From Gammaproteobacteria bacterium (GTDB lineage: Bacteria; Pseudomonadota; Gammaproteobacteria; JAABTG01): 64,000 nt of DNA. Under the pieces are notes generated by a model, which worked only from the letters and a program-made list of their open reading frames with translations, had not been told where the DNA came from and made no database searches. How positions within the stretch are numbered: position 1 is the stretch's first letter; each line of letters opens with the position of its first letter. Positions 43,269-51,822 of the stretch are shown here, piece after piece. Both the position numbers and the translations under genes were made by a program. Location of the stretch: positions 248,001 through 312,000 of the forward strand of contig JAXHLS010000006.1 of NCBI GenBank assembly GCA_034522055.1. Reading direction: 5' to 3'.

Positions 43269-45386
43269 ATGAAGCCGATGGTGGCCATCTACGACGACTT
43301 CCTGGAGGCCTATGCCGCCATCCCCAAGGCTCAACAGAAGAAGGTGATGAGCTTCGTCACCAAGTTCCGGCATGGCCCGTTCAGCTCCGGCATCAACTAC
43401 GAGAAGATCAACGACGCCGCCGATCCGAACTTCCGATCCGTTCGCATCGACCAGGACTACCGCGGGATTGTGCTGAGCCCCGAGCAGGGCAACGTCTACA
43501 TCCTGCTGTGGGTGGCCAAGCACGATGATGCCTACGATTGGGCCCGGAACCATACCTGCCAGGTGCATCCCGAGACCGGCAGCCTCCAGCTATTCGAGTC
43601 GGCAACCGAAAGTGCCTTGGCCCCCGATGCCGCGAAGCCCGACGCGGACACGGCGCCACCCCTTTTCGATCTGCGTGACCGGGAGCTTCTGCGCCTGGGT
43701 ATACCGGAGAATCGGCTCGACTTGGTCAAGTCCCTGCGTACGGAAGAAGCGCTGGAGGCCATCGAAGATCAGCTGCCCGTGGATGCGTTCGAGGCCCTGT
43801 ACCTGATCGCGGCAGGGAGCGACCCAGAAGAGATCATGCAGGAGTATGCGGCAAAACAGGCCGTGGATACCTCGGACTTCGCAGCTGCCCTGCAGCGGAA
43901 CCAGTCCCAGCGCAGCTTCTGTGTGGTAGAGGATGACAAGGAGCTGGAAGCCATGCTCTCCGCGCCCCTGGAGAAGTGGCGCGTGTTCCTGCATCCCTCC
44001 CAGCGGCGTCTTGTGGAGTGGAACACCAACGGCCCGATCCGGGTGCTGGGTGGGGCCGGAACAGGCAAGACAGTGGTGGCCATGCACCGCACCCGCTGGC
44101 TGGTGCGCCAGGTGCTGGCTGCCACCGACAAGAGGGTCCTGTTCACCACCTTCACGGCCAATCTGGCCACCGACATCAAGGAGAACCTGCGCAAGATCAT
44201 GAAGCCGGAGGACCTGCAACGGGTGGAAGTGACCCACGTGGACCAGTGGGTGAGCCGGTTTCTGAAGCAGCACAAGTATCCGCACCAGATCGTCTACGAC
44301 AGCCAGCAGAAGTACAGGAGATGCTGGCAGTTGGCGATGGACGCGAAGCCAGCCGAGCCCGACTTGCCCGAGAGCTTCTTCAAGGAGGAGTGGGAGCGAA
44401 TCATCCTCCACCAGCGGATCACCGACCGCAAGGAGTACTTCCAGGCCAAGCGCACGGGACGTGGAGTAGCCCTCACGCGCGCGCAGCGCGCCGCTATCTG
44501 GCCAGTCTTCGAGGAGATGAGGATTCAGCTCCACCAGAAGGGCCTGCGCACCATAGAGGACGCGACCCAGGACGCTGCGGACCTGCTGGACGGCGGCCAA
44601 GCCTATCCACCCTTCGCCGCCGTGGTGGTGGACGAGGCCCAGGACATGGGCCCGGAGGTCATGCGCCTGATCCGCAGGCTGGCGCCAAAGGGAGGAAACG
44701 ACCTGTTCATCGTCGGTGACGGGCATCAGAGAATCTACCGCCGCCGCTACGCCCTGAGCGCCTGTGGCATCGAGGTGCGAGGGCGCAGCCGCAAGCTTAG
44801 GATCAACTACCGGACCACAGAGGAAACCCGCCGGTTCGCGGTTTCCGTGCTGGAAGACCAGCCGGTGGACGACCTCGACGACGGCACTGACACCGAGTCC
44901 GGCTACCGCTCACTGATGCATGGTGAGCCCCCCCAGGTGAAAGGGTTCTCGACGCAGGCGGAAGAGTTCGAGTGGCTGGCGGAAGAGATAGGACGCCTCC
45001 ATCAAGCCGGCGAGCCCCTGAAGAACATCTGTATCGTTGCACGCACCAATGCCCTACTGGAGGCCTACGAGGCCGCGCTGCAGGAGCGTGGCATAGCGTG
45101 CGCCCGACTGAGCCGCAAACAGCCCGACGACCGCAACAGGGAGGGAGTGCGCCTGGCAACGATGCACCGGGTAAAGGGCCTGGAGTTCCGCTACGTGATC
45201 ATCGTCGCGGTAAACCACGACATTATCCCGCTGCGCCATGCGGTCCAGAGCACGGAGGATCCCACCGAGCAGCGCGCCACTGAGCTAACCGAGAGGGCCC
45301 TGTTGCACGTATCCGCGACGCGAGCGATTAATGCGCTGGCGGTCACTTATTACGGGGCGCCAAGTCCGTTTTTACACGAGAGTTAG
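43269..45386 (+). CDS. UvrD/Rep-type helicase with RelE/ParE-fold N-terminus
   Basis: A 705-residue protein. Residues 1-95 (YDDFLEAYAAIPKAQQKKV .. RSVRIDQDYRGIVL .. YILLWVAKHDDAYDWA) have the strand/helix pattern of RelE/ParE toxins. A superfamily 1 helicase follows: Walker A RVLGGAGTGKTVVAM near 258-272, DEAQ at 455-458 (VVVDEAQDMGPE), then FIVGDGHQRIYRRRY, and MHRVKGLEFRYVII near 630. I prefer the ATG at 43269, with ggagg ten bases upstream, over a GTG at 43260. It ends the defence-type operon 32 bp after the giant helicase gene. The toxin-like domain may act on ribosome-bound mRNA or may only be a binding module. Confidence 0.85.
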   Translation: MKPMVAIYDDFLEAYAAIPKAQQKKVMSFVTKFRHGPFSSGINYEKINDAADPNFRSVRIDQDYRGIVLSPEQGNVYILLWVAKHDDAYDWARNHTCQVHPETGSLQLFESATESALAPDAAKPDADTAPPLFDLRDRELLRLGIPENRLDLVKSLRTEEALEAIEDQLPVDAFEALYLIAAGSDPEEIMQEYAAKQAVDTSDFAAALQRNQSQRSFCVVEDDKELEAMLSAPLEKWRVFLHPSQRRLVEWNTNGPIRVLGGAGTGKTVVAMHRTRWLVRQVLAATDKRVLFTTFTANLATDIKENLRKIMKPEDLQRVEVTHVDQWVSRFLKQHKYPHQIVYDSQQKYRRCWQLAMDAKPAEPDLPESFFKEEWERIILHQRITDRKEYFQAKRTGRGVALTRAQRAAIWPVFEEMRIQLHQKGLRTIEDATQDAADLLDGGQAYPPFAAVVVDEAQDMGPEVMRLIRRLAPKGGNDLFIVGDGHQRIYRRRYALSACGIEVRGRSRKLRINYRTTEETRRFAVSVLEDQPVDDLDDGTDTESGYRSLMHGEPPQVKGFSTQAEEFEWLAEEIGRLHQAGEPLKNICIVARTNALLEAYEAALQERGIACARLSRKQPDDRNREGVRLATMHRVKGLEFRYVIIVAVNHDIIPLRHAVQSTEDPTEQRATELTERALLHVSATRAINALAVTYYGAPSPFLHES

Positions 45387-45591
45387 CTCAGAAGCGGAGC
45401 GCATGGGTATTGGAGAACTGGCTGTGCTCAAGTATCGCGGGGGGGTGGCCGATACTGAGATTGCATGGTACAGAAGTGATTACTTGGCTCCGTGTTTCTG
45501 AGCAGAAACGCCTGCCTGTGACACACGGCGGAAGATGGTCTCTAACCGGTGATCCAGGGTAGGGACAAGGCCTGAATGGAGGAGTGCCAGG

Positions 45592-46119
45592 ATGAGTAAG
45601 TCATTAAAGCCGCGGTCGGTTTTCGCGGAATCTGAAGACGGGCGAGGCATGTTGAACGGTTCGCTGCCAGAGGTCGTGGTCACTTCCATGTATGAATATG
45701 AGGACATCCTAGAGAACTTTGCTCTTAATCCCAAGAAGGGCCTCGAGTATCAGCGGCTTGCCGAGGCAGGTGATCCGAAAGGCCAGTTCGCGTTCGCCAT
45801 GTACGCGTTGCATGGTTACCCACCAACCTGTTTCACGGATGGTATGGCTTGGATGAGAGCCTCTGCTCAAGGTGGCTTCCGTGCGGCTCAGTATTTTCTG
45901 GGGCGCTTCTACTCGGCCCCCGTCCGAGAGGAGGCTGAAGTGCAGGCCGCTTGGGCAGCGAAGATCTTGGCAGAGATATTCGATCAAGGTGCTGGAGTGC
46001 CCAGGAACGCCGGGGTTGCGAGCCGGTGGTGGGAGATGTCGGCACACTGGAACGAGTTTATCCCTGATTCTGTAGTCACCGGGCAGCAGTTGGCGGAAAG
46101 AGTGGCGGGCGAGCCCTGA
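45592..46119 (+). CDS. Sel1-repeat-like protein, 175 aa
   Basis: The frame follows ggaggagtgccagg. Repeats of the Sel1 type are visible: GLEYQRLAEAGDPKGQFAFA, then MAWMRASAQGGFRAAQYFLG, then a third degenerate copy ending SRWWEMSAHW. Sel1 repeats form helical scaffolds for protein binding. No signal peptide. It lies 205 bp after the UvrD gene and may be separate from the defence operon. Confidence 0.65.
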   Translation: MSKSLKPRSVFAESEDGRGMLNGSLPEVVVTSMYEYEDILENFALNPKKGLEYQRLAEAGDPKGQFAFAMYALHGYPPTCFTDGMAWMRASAQGGFRAAQYFLGRFYSAPVREEAEVQAAWAAKILAEIFDQGAGVPRNAGVASRWWEMSAHWNEFIPDSVVTGQQLAERVAGEP

Positions 46120-46430
46120 ATCGGCGAGGAGTGGGGTGCAGGGTCCGCATCAGTGCCCGGGCGGCCGGGGGCTGTAACTTTGGGTGTCGTTTGTCGATGA
46201 GGAACCGTACCTTTGTGGTGAAGGCTATCCGGCCTGTCTAAGGTGTCGCAGCCCCGTTCGGCATCCGGGGATGCCTTCCAGGCGCTCTTGAGGCAGCTGC
46301 CCGGGGATCAGAACACTCCAGATCAACCTGATCGTTGGCGCCGCCGCCACGTTCGTGACCCCCGTCACATTTGGGTACGCCGGGGTTGTCCCCCAGGGGT
46401 TGGGGGAGTAATATTTCCACTGCGCCGATT
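46120..46430. other. Intergenic stretch before leader element B
   Basis: About 310 bp with no gene I can support. Short frames on both strands have no ribosome site or family character. It precedes the conserved leader element. Confidence 0.5.
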
Positions 46431-46570
46431 TGAGCCGACAGCTTGCGGGCGCTTTATAAATGCAGCTAAAGCGGAAGACACCCGTTCTGGCTGCGCCGAA
46501 CGGGTTTTTTTGTGCCGCCGATTTGAAGCGACAGCTTGCAGGGGCGGGATAACAAGTACTTGCTAAAGCG
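46431..46570 (+). promoter_or_regulatory. Conserved two-block leader element, copy B (plus orientation)
   Basis: Block 1 starts at 46431: GCGCCGATTTGAGC, CAGCTTGC, GGGCGC, TTATAAATGC, AGCTAAAGCGG. A perfect terminator hairpin follows, then block 2 (CCGATTTGAAGC, ACAGCTTGC, GGGGCGGGATAAC, GCTAAAGCG). Order and spacing match copy A at 24770-24926, which lies in the opposite orientation on the other side of the defence block. Each block could be a promoter (TTGAGC .. TTATAA; TTGAAG .. GATAAC). It faces the genes at 46641 and beyond. Confidence 0.6.
46481..46511 (+). terminator. Intrinsic terminator inside leader element B
   Basis: CCCGTTC-tggctgcgcc-GAACGGG is a perfect 7-bp stem followed by seven T residues. 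It would end any transcript started in block 1 after about 50-60 nt, which suggests a short RNA. Confidence 0.75.
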
Positions 46571-46640
46571 TCAGCGGTCCGACTTCTCCCCCGGGCCCGC
46601 TCACGCGGGTATCTGACCGGGGAGTCCAAGGAGTCGAACC

Positions 46641-46865
46641 ATGCCTGAGTTTGCCGTCGGTGACCTCGTCATCCTCCAATACCCCGACCATTACTTCCGT
46701 TACGACGGCGTCCACGCCCTCGTTATAGCGCTCCTTGACCACGGTGCGGAGTACTGGGTCCAAGTGTTGGGCGGGCCAATGTTCCGCTGTGAGCCCCACC
46801 AGTTGCGCCGGCCGGACTTCGATGAGGAGGAGACCTCATGCGACGTGGCGATGGTGAGCGCGTGA
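46641..46865 (+). CDS. Small SH3-like hypothetical protein, 74 aa
   Basis: MPEFAVGDLVILQYPDHYFR followed by VHALVIALLDHG and YWVQVLGGPMFRCEP suggests a short beta-barrel domain. A ccaaggagtc site precedes the ATG. It is the first gene behind leader element B and is followed 11 bp later by an unrecognised gene. Confidence 0.65.
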   Translation: MPEFAVGDLVILQYPDHYFRYDGVHALVIALLDHGAEYWVQVLGGPMFRCEPHQLRRPDFDEEETSCDVAMVSA

Positions 46866-46876
46866 AAGGGAAAGCC

Positions 46877-47980
46877 ATGTCCAGTCAATTCGATGTCATC
46901 GACCACGCCATCATCAGCGATTACCTGGAGGTGGCGCGCCCGCCCGGGGCCGCGGACATCGACCTCGGGTTGCACCTGTACGCCCGGATCGAGCGTGGGC
47001 GCGACCTGCTGGGTGGCGAGGAGAATCCGCTGGAGTGGAGGTTCGACGATTTGAGCATCAGCAACGCCGTCGCGCGCCTCGTTCTCGCGCCGGTGGTGGA
47101 CCAGGTGCAGGCGGTGGTGCCATACGAGAGACGTGTGGAACGGATGCGCCCGTCGCCAGTGGTCTCGCAGTTCCTGTTGGCGGTGCGCTGGCATGACAGC
47201 GGTCCCAATCCCTCGCTGGAGGGCTACACCCTGGGCTACCTGCCGGAGTACGAACAGTACGTCCTGGTTGCCTCCCGCAAGGGGGGCTTCTGGTACGGGT
47301 ACAGTGACCGAGCGGTGGCCGCCATGCCGGCGGATCGGCCGGCCCCCGAGGCGGCCGAGGCCCTACTGGTCGAGTGGTGGACCGTCCTGCTGAGTGGACT
47401 TCCATCGCAGCCATGGGAGGAGGTCTGGGCGGCCGGGAGCGTCGATGAGGTCCAGGCGCTGGCTTGGGCATCCCGGGTATGGGGCCCTGAGCTGGTGGAG
47501 GCTATCAACCGGGACCCGCGCCAACCCGGGCCCCGGCCGGACCGGGAGCGTAGCGTGGCGGCCCTTGACGCCATCGTCGCGCGGCGGCGAGCGGCCGCGG
47601 CGGACAACGTCACGCCCCTCCCTGGCGCCGGGAGATACCGAGTCTTCAAGGGCACCGCCGCGCTTGCCAGTACCTGCTTCATGGAACTTCGCCCCGGGCG
47701 CGGAGATGGGACCTACTGGCACGAGAGCGCCCTCTACGTCGACGAGGAGGACTTTCACATTGCCGACTTCGCCGTGAGGCGGCACCTGCGGAGCTATGAC
47801 GAGTACAACACGGACAACAACCTGCCCAGGGTCCTGGGCCTGCGCGTGGCGGCCGACTGGGAGGCCGCGGCAGGGGCGCTGGAGGAGGGCTCGGCCGTGG
47901 CCCGGATGTACCGGGACCTGGCCGCCGGGCTGCGGGAGATGTACGAAGACGAAGAGTGGATCTGCATCATCGGGATTTAA
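46877..47980 (+). CDS. Unrecognised protein, 367 aa
   Basis: The ATG at 46877 follows aaaggga; an alternative ATG at 46838 overlaps the preceding gene. The protein is soluble and acidic, with a tyrosine/tryptophan-rich centre (GYLPEYEQYVLVASRKGGFWYGYSDRA interrupted by turns) and a conserved-looking C-terminus (EESALYVDEEDFHIADFA type strands). I do not recognise a family. It lies 21 bp before the next gene on the same strand; the two are probably a functional pair. Confidence 0.65.
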   Translation: MSSQFDVIDHAIISDYLEVARPPGAADIDLGLHLYARIERGRDLLGGEENPLEWRFDDLSISNAVARLVLAPVVDQVQAVVPYERRVERMRPSPVVSQFLLAVRWHDSGPNPSLEGYTLGYLPEYEQYVLVASRKGGFWYGYSDRAVAAMPADRPAPEAAEALLVEWWTVLLSGLPSQPWEEVWAAGSVDEVQALAWASRVWGPELVEAINRDPRQPGPRPDRERSVAALDAIVARRRAAAADNVTPLPGAGRYRVFKGTAALASTCFMELRPGRGDGTYWHESALYVDEEDFHIADFAVRRHLRSYDEYNTDNNLPRVLGLRVAADWEAAAGALEEGSAVARMYRDLAAGLREMYEDEEWICIIGI

Positions 47981-48001
47981 CTTTCTGCAAGGAGGAACAC
48001 A

Positions 48002-48835
48002 ATGGAAATCATGTTTCCAGAATCGGATATCCATGGGCTCGGGTTATCGCTTGGAGATTGGCGGTTCGCCATACCACCTTCCGATGTCCCCGTAGACACT
48101 GACCTTGATTACTGGCTGGGGCAGTCCCAGGACGGCCGCGTCTGGGGATTGGCCGCCACACCAAGCGGTGTAGAGGAGGGCGATTATCCACAGCCGGAGG
48201 TGCTGCTCCTGCTCCTGGACCCGCCCAAACGCCAGCCCGGGGCCATCTCCAGCATTCTGTTCAGGGTGTGCTTCGCGGGGAAGGAGGAGTCCGTGGAGGA
48301 CATCCTCCGCAGCGCGCCGTTCCAGTCGTACCGTTCGGTCCGAGACTTTCTCCCGGGCCTGCCGGCGTCCTGGCTGGATTTACCCGCGACCTTGTCCATC
48401 CGGTTCGAGGTATCGGAGAACGGTGGGGTCGGCCCCGATACCTTCGAGGAGTACTACCGCAATTCATTGGCGGGGGCCATGCGTGTGCTGACCGAGGAGC
48501 GGTTATGGGGCGTCCTGGTCGGCTACTCCCTGTCGGTGCAGGAGGTGGTGCCGTTTATGGGCTGGAACGTGGACTGGCCCCTCTCCCGGAGGGGTAGGGA
48601 CAGGCCGACCCGTCGGGAAAAGGAACAGGGAGTGGCACCCTGGGAGCGCGAGGACAACAGCACGTTGTTCACCGTCTACCAGGTTACGCGCCGCGTCGGT
48701 TATGGGCTTCAACCGCACTGCTGCGCCGACACCTCGCTGCGTCTCGAGGTGGGCGGCCGCACGCCTGAGGAGGCCACCGAGAACTGGCACCAGTGCGCCC
48801 GGTTGCTGAGGCGGGTGAAGAGGGGGCTCGTGTGA
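48002..48835 (+). CDS. Unrecognised protein, 277 aa
   Basis: It starts behind aaggaggaacac, a very strong ribosome site. The protein begins MEIMFPESDIHGLGLSLGDW and ends with a basic helix (HQCARLLRRVKRGLV). No signal peptide or membrane segment. Not recognised. It pairs with the 367-aa gene just upstream. Short Trp-rich stretches in both (WNVDWPL here) hint at binding domains rather than enzymes. Confidence 0.65.
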   Translation: MEIMFPESDIHGLGLSLGDWRFAIPPSDVPVDTDLDYWLGQSQDGRVWGLAATPSGVEEGDYPQPEVLLLLLDPPKRQPGAISSILFRVCFAGKEESVEDILRSAPFQSYRSVRDFLPGLPASWLDLPATLSIRFEVSENGGVGPDTFEEYYRNSLAGAMRVLTEERLWGVLVGYSLSVQEVVPFMGWNVDWPLSRRGRDRPTRREKEQGVAPWEREDNSTLFTVYQVTRRVGYGLQPHCCADTSLRLEVGGRTPEEATENWHQCARLLRRVKRGLV

Positions 48836-49033
48836 GGGGCTAGAAGTTTCCTGGAGCCGACAGTCAGCGCCGCGTGCAAAAGCACGACGGTTAGCACAAA
48901 CGGGATCGTCTCAAGCTTCGTTCCGAATTAGTTCAGCATGTTCTAAGTTTGAAGATGGCAGGAGTGGCTTGTTCTTCTGAGAGCTGCTTGTATGGACCAA
49001 GGAGATAATTCACGGAAACGAGAGGTGTCGGCC

Positions 49034-49324
49034 ATGATTCCTGAAGAAACCGCAGGTGTTCTTGCAGTCGCGCAAACCGCACTGCTGGGAACTGCTGTGT
49101 ATTTTATATACAAGTTAATAAAAGGTTCGAGCACCAGAGAAACACGATTCTATTATCCGCGCCTCTGGAGCGCTGCGGCAGGAGGTATAGCAACATTCGT
49201 TACCGTGCGCACCGCTTTCCTTAGTTCTGAGACTTATCCATTATCTGTAGTGGTGCAATTGTGGATGGGAATATTCGTACCACTGGCGGAAGGCGCCATT
49301 ATTTCGGGCATCGGCTACGAATAA
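49034..49324 (+). CDS. Small membrane protein, 96 aa
   Basis: From the ATG at 49034 the protein has three likely membrane helices: GVLAVAQTALLGTAVYFIYKL, a middle one around AAAGGIATFVTV, and a C-terminal one around VVQLWMGIFVPLAEG. A longer start at 48992 adds a charged leader of 14 residues. No family recognised. Its AT content is higher than that of its neighbours. Confidence 0.55.
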   Translation: MIPEETAGVLAVAQTALLGTAVYFIYKLIKGSSTRETRFYYPRLWSAAAGGIATFVTVRTAFLSSETYPLSVVVQLWMGIFVPLAEGAIISGIGYE

Positions 49325-49416
49325 TTTAGAGGCCGTGCTGGGAAGGCCCGCGCAAAGCGTGTTGCCCGGAAAGAATGGAAGTAGGACATAGGAAGCGATA
49401 CAGCGGGGGAGTCATC

Positions 49417-49806
49417 ATGTTCGAGGCTTGTCCAAAATGCGGAAAAAAGAAGAACAAACTCCTGAAGTGCTCACACTGTGGTTTTCAGCACTCTAAAAGA
49501 GAGGCTCCATACCGTAAAAAGTACGCATCGGGAGCCGCCTCGAAAGATACTGGTTCATATGAGGAGAGAGGTAAACCCGTGAAGTCGAAGAAAAACCGAG
49601 GGAAGACAGGCTTAAGTTATACGAAGCAGGAGTTGATGCGTGAGATAAAGCGTCTGGAATCCCTGTTAGCTTCCAGGCATGCTACTGATATCTATAAGAG
49701 CAGAAGACGGCTAAGGACGCTAAAAATTGAATATACACATCGGATTTCGGGATATCGACGACCGCCACGGATCGTCTCGGGCGGCGGCACAGGACTAAAG
49801 CGGTAG
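49417..49806 (+). CDS. Zinc-ribbon protein, 129 aa
   Basis: It begins MFEACPKCGKKKNKLLKCSH and has two CxxC pairs (CPKC, CSHC) spaced like a zinc ribbon, followed by a very basic, helical C-terminus (MREIKRLESLL, YKSRRRLRTLKIEYTHR). Probably binds nucleic acid. I chose the start at 49417 because the zinc ribbon begins there. Moderate GC, like the preceding gene. Confidence 0.6.
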   Translation: MFEACPKCGKKKNKLLKCSHCGFQHSKREAPYRKKYASGAASKDTGSYEERGKPVKSKKNRGKTGLSYTKQELMREIKRLESLLASRHATDIYKSRRRLRTLKIEYTHRISGYRRPPRIVSGGGTGLKR

Positions 49807-49846
49807 AGAAGGTGTAAAAGTGGAAAGCAACGGTGTCCGGCTTGCC

Positions 49847-50560
49847 TCACAGGTACGCCATCAACATGGGGCATAGCTGGCTCTCATAGAGCGCCAGGGA
49901 GGCGGGTTTGTGAAAACAGTGTTTGAAGAACCTCAGCACTTGGCGGCTCACCTTGGAGGTATAGCGGAACACCGGGGTGCTCCAGTCGGGGCGAGCGGTC
50001 CCGTCTGTTGCCGCGGTCTGCCGGCGGTCCTGTTTGCGCAGGGCCTTCTCGTCCTCGACGCCGTGCTGACCCATGGTGCGGTGCACCAGCATGGCCACGA
50101 GGAGGGAAGTGATGATGGCCAGGCGCACCTGGTTGTCGATGGCCACGACACTGGCGCCCCAGGCCTTGGCCTGGCTGAAGTCGTTCTTCCAGGTATCGAA
50201 GCACTTCTCCTCTTCCCAGCGGCGGGAATACAGGAAGGCGACGAGGCCGGGCTCGAGGTCGAAATCGTTGGTGAGGAACTCCACGAGGCGGCCGCGCCGG
50301 GAGCGGAAGGTGACCAGCTGCCAGAAGGCCTGGGAGCTGCCCAGGGTGATACGCAAGTCCTTCACGATGCCTTCGTTGACGGCGATGTCGGCCACCGGCA
50401 GGGTCTCGGTGGAATCGATGCGCAGGTTCTTTTTCATGCGGGTCACCAGCGTCACGCCCAGGCCCTTCTTCTTCTGGTCCCAGAAGCGGGCGTCGATGAA
50501 GGCGCGGTCGACGAGCCACAGGGCCTTCCTGTGCCGGGTCATGGCGTGCGAATGCCTCAT
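49847..50560 (-). pseudogene. IS4-family transposase remnant (C-terminal half)
   Basis: From about 50560 the minus strand encodes KALWLVDRAFIDARFWDQKK, followed near residue 150 by FLYSRRWEEEKCFDTWKNDF, the DDE transposase signatures of IS4-like elements (Asp of VDRAF, Glu of RRWEEEKCFD). The N-terminal half with the first Asp is missing; upstream the frame runs into the SRAP gene's 5' end. Stop at 49847. No terminal inverted repeats were identified, so the element cannot move on its own. Confidence 0.8.
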
Positions 50561-50581
50561 GTCCGATGGTAGTCTGACGCC

Positions 50582-51271
50582 ATGTGCACCCGCTACATCA
50601 CGCCAGACCAACGCGCGATAGAGAGCTATCTCTCTCACGTGCCGCCGTGGTGGCGACAGAGCTTCGATGTCCGGATCACCAACTTGGTTCCCGTTGTGCG
50701 AGCCACTGCAGACGGTGAGCGGGCCCTTGAGCAGATGTACTGGACGCTCCTGCCGCCGAAGTCTGACAAGAAGGCCTGGCGCATGCCGACGTGGAATCTG
50801 AGGGGCGAACGGCTCGAGGAGAGTCGGATGTATGCCTCACCTTTCAAATCCCGGCGCTGCGTGTTGCCGGCAGCCGGATTCTACGAGTGGCCCGAGGTCA
50901 ACGGCGAGAAGCAGCGGCACTGCATCCGCCCAGCGGACGGCGGCATGTTCCTCTTCGCAGGTCTGTGGAACCCCTGGGCATCGAAGGACGGGACTGAGGA
51001 AGGCGCCACCGTGGGCATCATCACGACCGACGCCAACGAGTTCATGAGGCCGCTCCACAACACAGGCAAGAATCCGTATCGCATGCCGGTTATCGTCGAC
51101 CCGCAGCTGGGGGACACTTGGATGTTCGGCGAGGTTGAGGATGCCAGAGAACTCGTTGGGCCGTGTCCGAACGAGTGGCTGCAGGCCTACCCCGTACCGC
51201 GCAACCTGGGGAACGAACCTGCGCAGATGGAGCCAGTCGGAGATGTGCTTCGTCCCGGAAGGAGTGCGTAG
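50582..51271 (+). CDS. SRAP (YedK/HMCES-type) protein
   Basis: A 229-residue SRAP-domain protein. Cys2 (MCTRY) is the catalytic residue, exposed after Met removal, that crosslinks abasic sites in single-stranded DNA. WNLRGERLEESRMYASPFKS supplies the conserved Asn, Arg and Glu, AAGFYEW the core, and YRMPVIVD the active-site strand, with a His in the PLHNTGKN loop. The family consensus is MCGRY; here Gly is Thr. Its 5' side directly abuts the IS4 remnant. Confidence 0.9.
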   Translation: MCTRYITPDQRAIESYLSHVPPWWRQSFDVRITNLVPVVRATADGERALEQMYWTLLPPKSDKKAWRMPTWNLRGERLEESRMYASPFKSRRCVLPAAGFYEWPEVNGEKQRHCIRPADGGMFLFAGLWNPWASKDGTEEGATVGIITTDANEFMRPLHNTGKNPYRMPVIVDPQLGDTWMFGEVEDARELVGPCPNEWLQAYPVPRNLGNEPAQMEPVGDVLRPGRSA

Positions 51272-51302
51272 AAACTACGTTACCAAATGTGATCGCTTCT
51301 TC

Positions 51303-51331
51303 TAAAAGCGAAACTGTCGGAAAACTTTACA
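51303..51331 (+). repeat. 29-bp intergenic repeat, copy 2
   Basis: Identical to 19423-19451. It lies 31 bp after the SRAP stop and includes the TGTCGG .. TTTACA core at 51315-51331. No PEP-CTERM gene follows here. Confidence 0.6.
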
Positions 51332-51822
51332 GTGGTTCGAGCCCTCCAGGACGCGAATTCCTGGATTGGCGCGCTTCTTCTATTGGCGAACCCTGCTGGG
51401 CCCTCGACGGGGGGATAGTCAGTCACTTTGCCCTGGATGTGGTGGCGAGTAGAATCTGCCTAACGCTTTCCAATGACGGTTAACGTCGCGGAGATCTCTC
51501 CGGTACATCAGCTGCTCCCAAGCGCTCTTGGCTATAGTAATCGCATGGAAGCCTTCCACCTTTCCCCATCCCCCGTCCTGCGGGGGATACCTGCCACACC
51601 TACAAGCTAGGCTGCCAAGAACATGAAGCCAGTGCGTTTTTTAAGGGGCGCCGGCGAGATGCGATGTCCGATGGAAGGGCGGAGCGTCTTGGATAGACGG
51701 AAACCTTTCGTGTTTAAACACGGGAACTTTGCTACCCCATGAACTACTAGGCTGCAGATTAAGTACACGGAGTATTGATGCAGATAACAGAACTGAAGAC
51801 GGTGGCATAAAAAGAGGTTGCG
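51332..51822. other. Intergenic stretch before the cassette cluster
   Basis: About 490 bp without a supported gene. A 106-codon frame across 51163-51483 overlaps the SRAP gene and has no protein character. GC content falls towards the right end, where the AT-rich cassettes begin. Confidence 0.5.

Noticed and set aside
25464-45386. Calling the operon plain class 1 DISARM
   Set aside because: Only drmD-like and drmMI-like genes are present; drmA, drmB and the phospholipase-like drmC are missing, and HEPN, ATPase and UvrD genes are extra.
45403-45501. A 32-codon ORF after the UvrD gene
   Set aside because: Too short, with no clear ribosome site or family; could be debris but cannot be supported.
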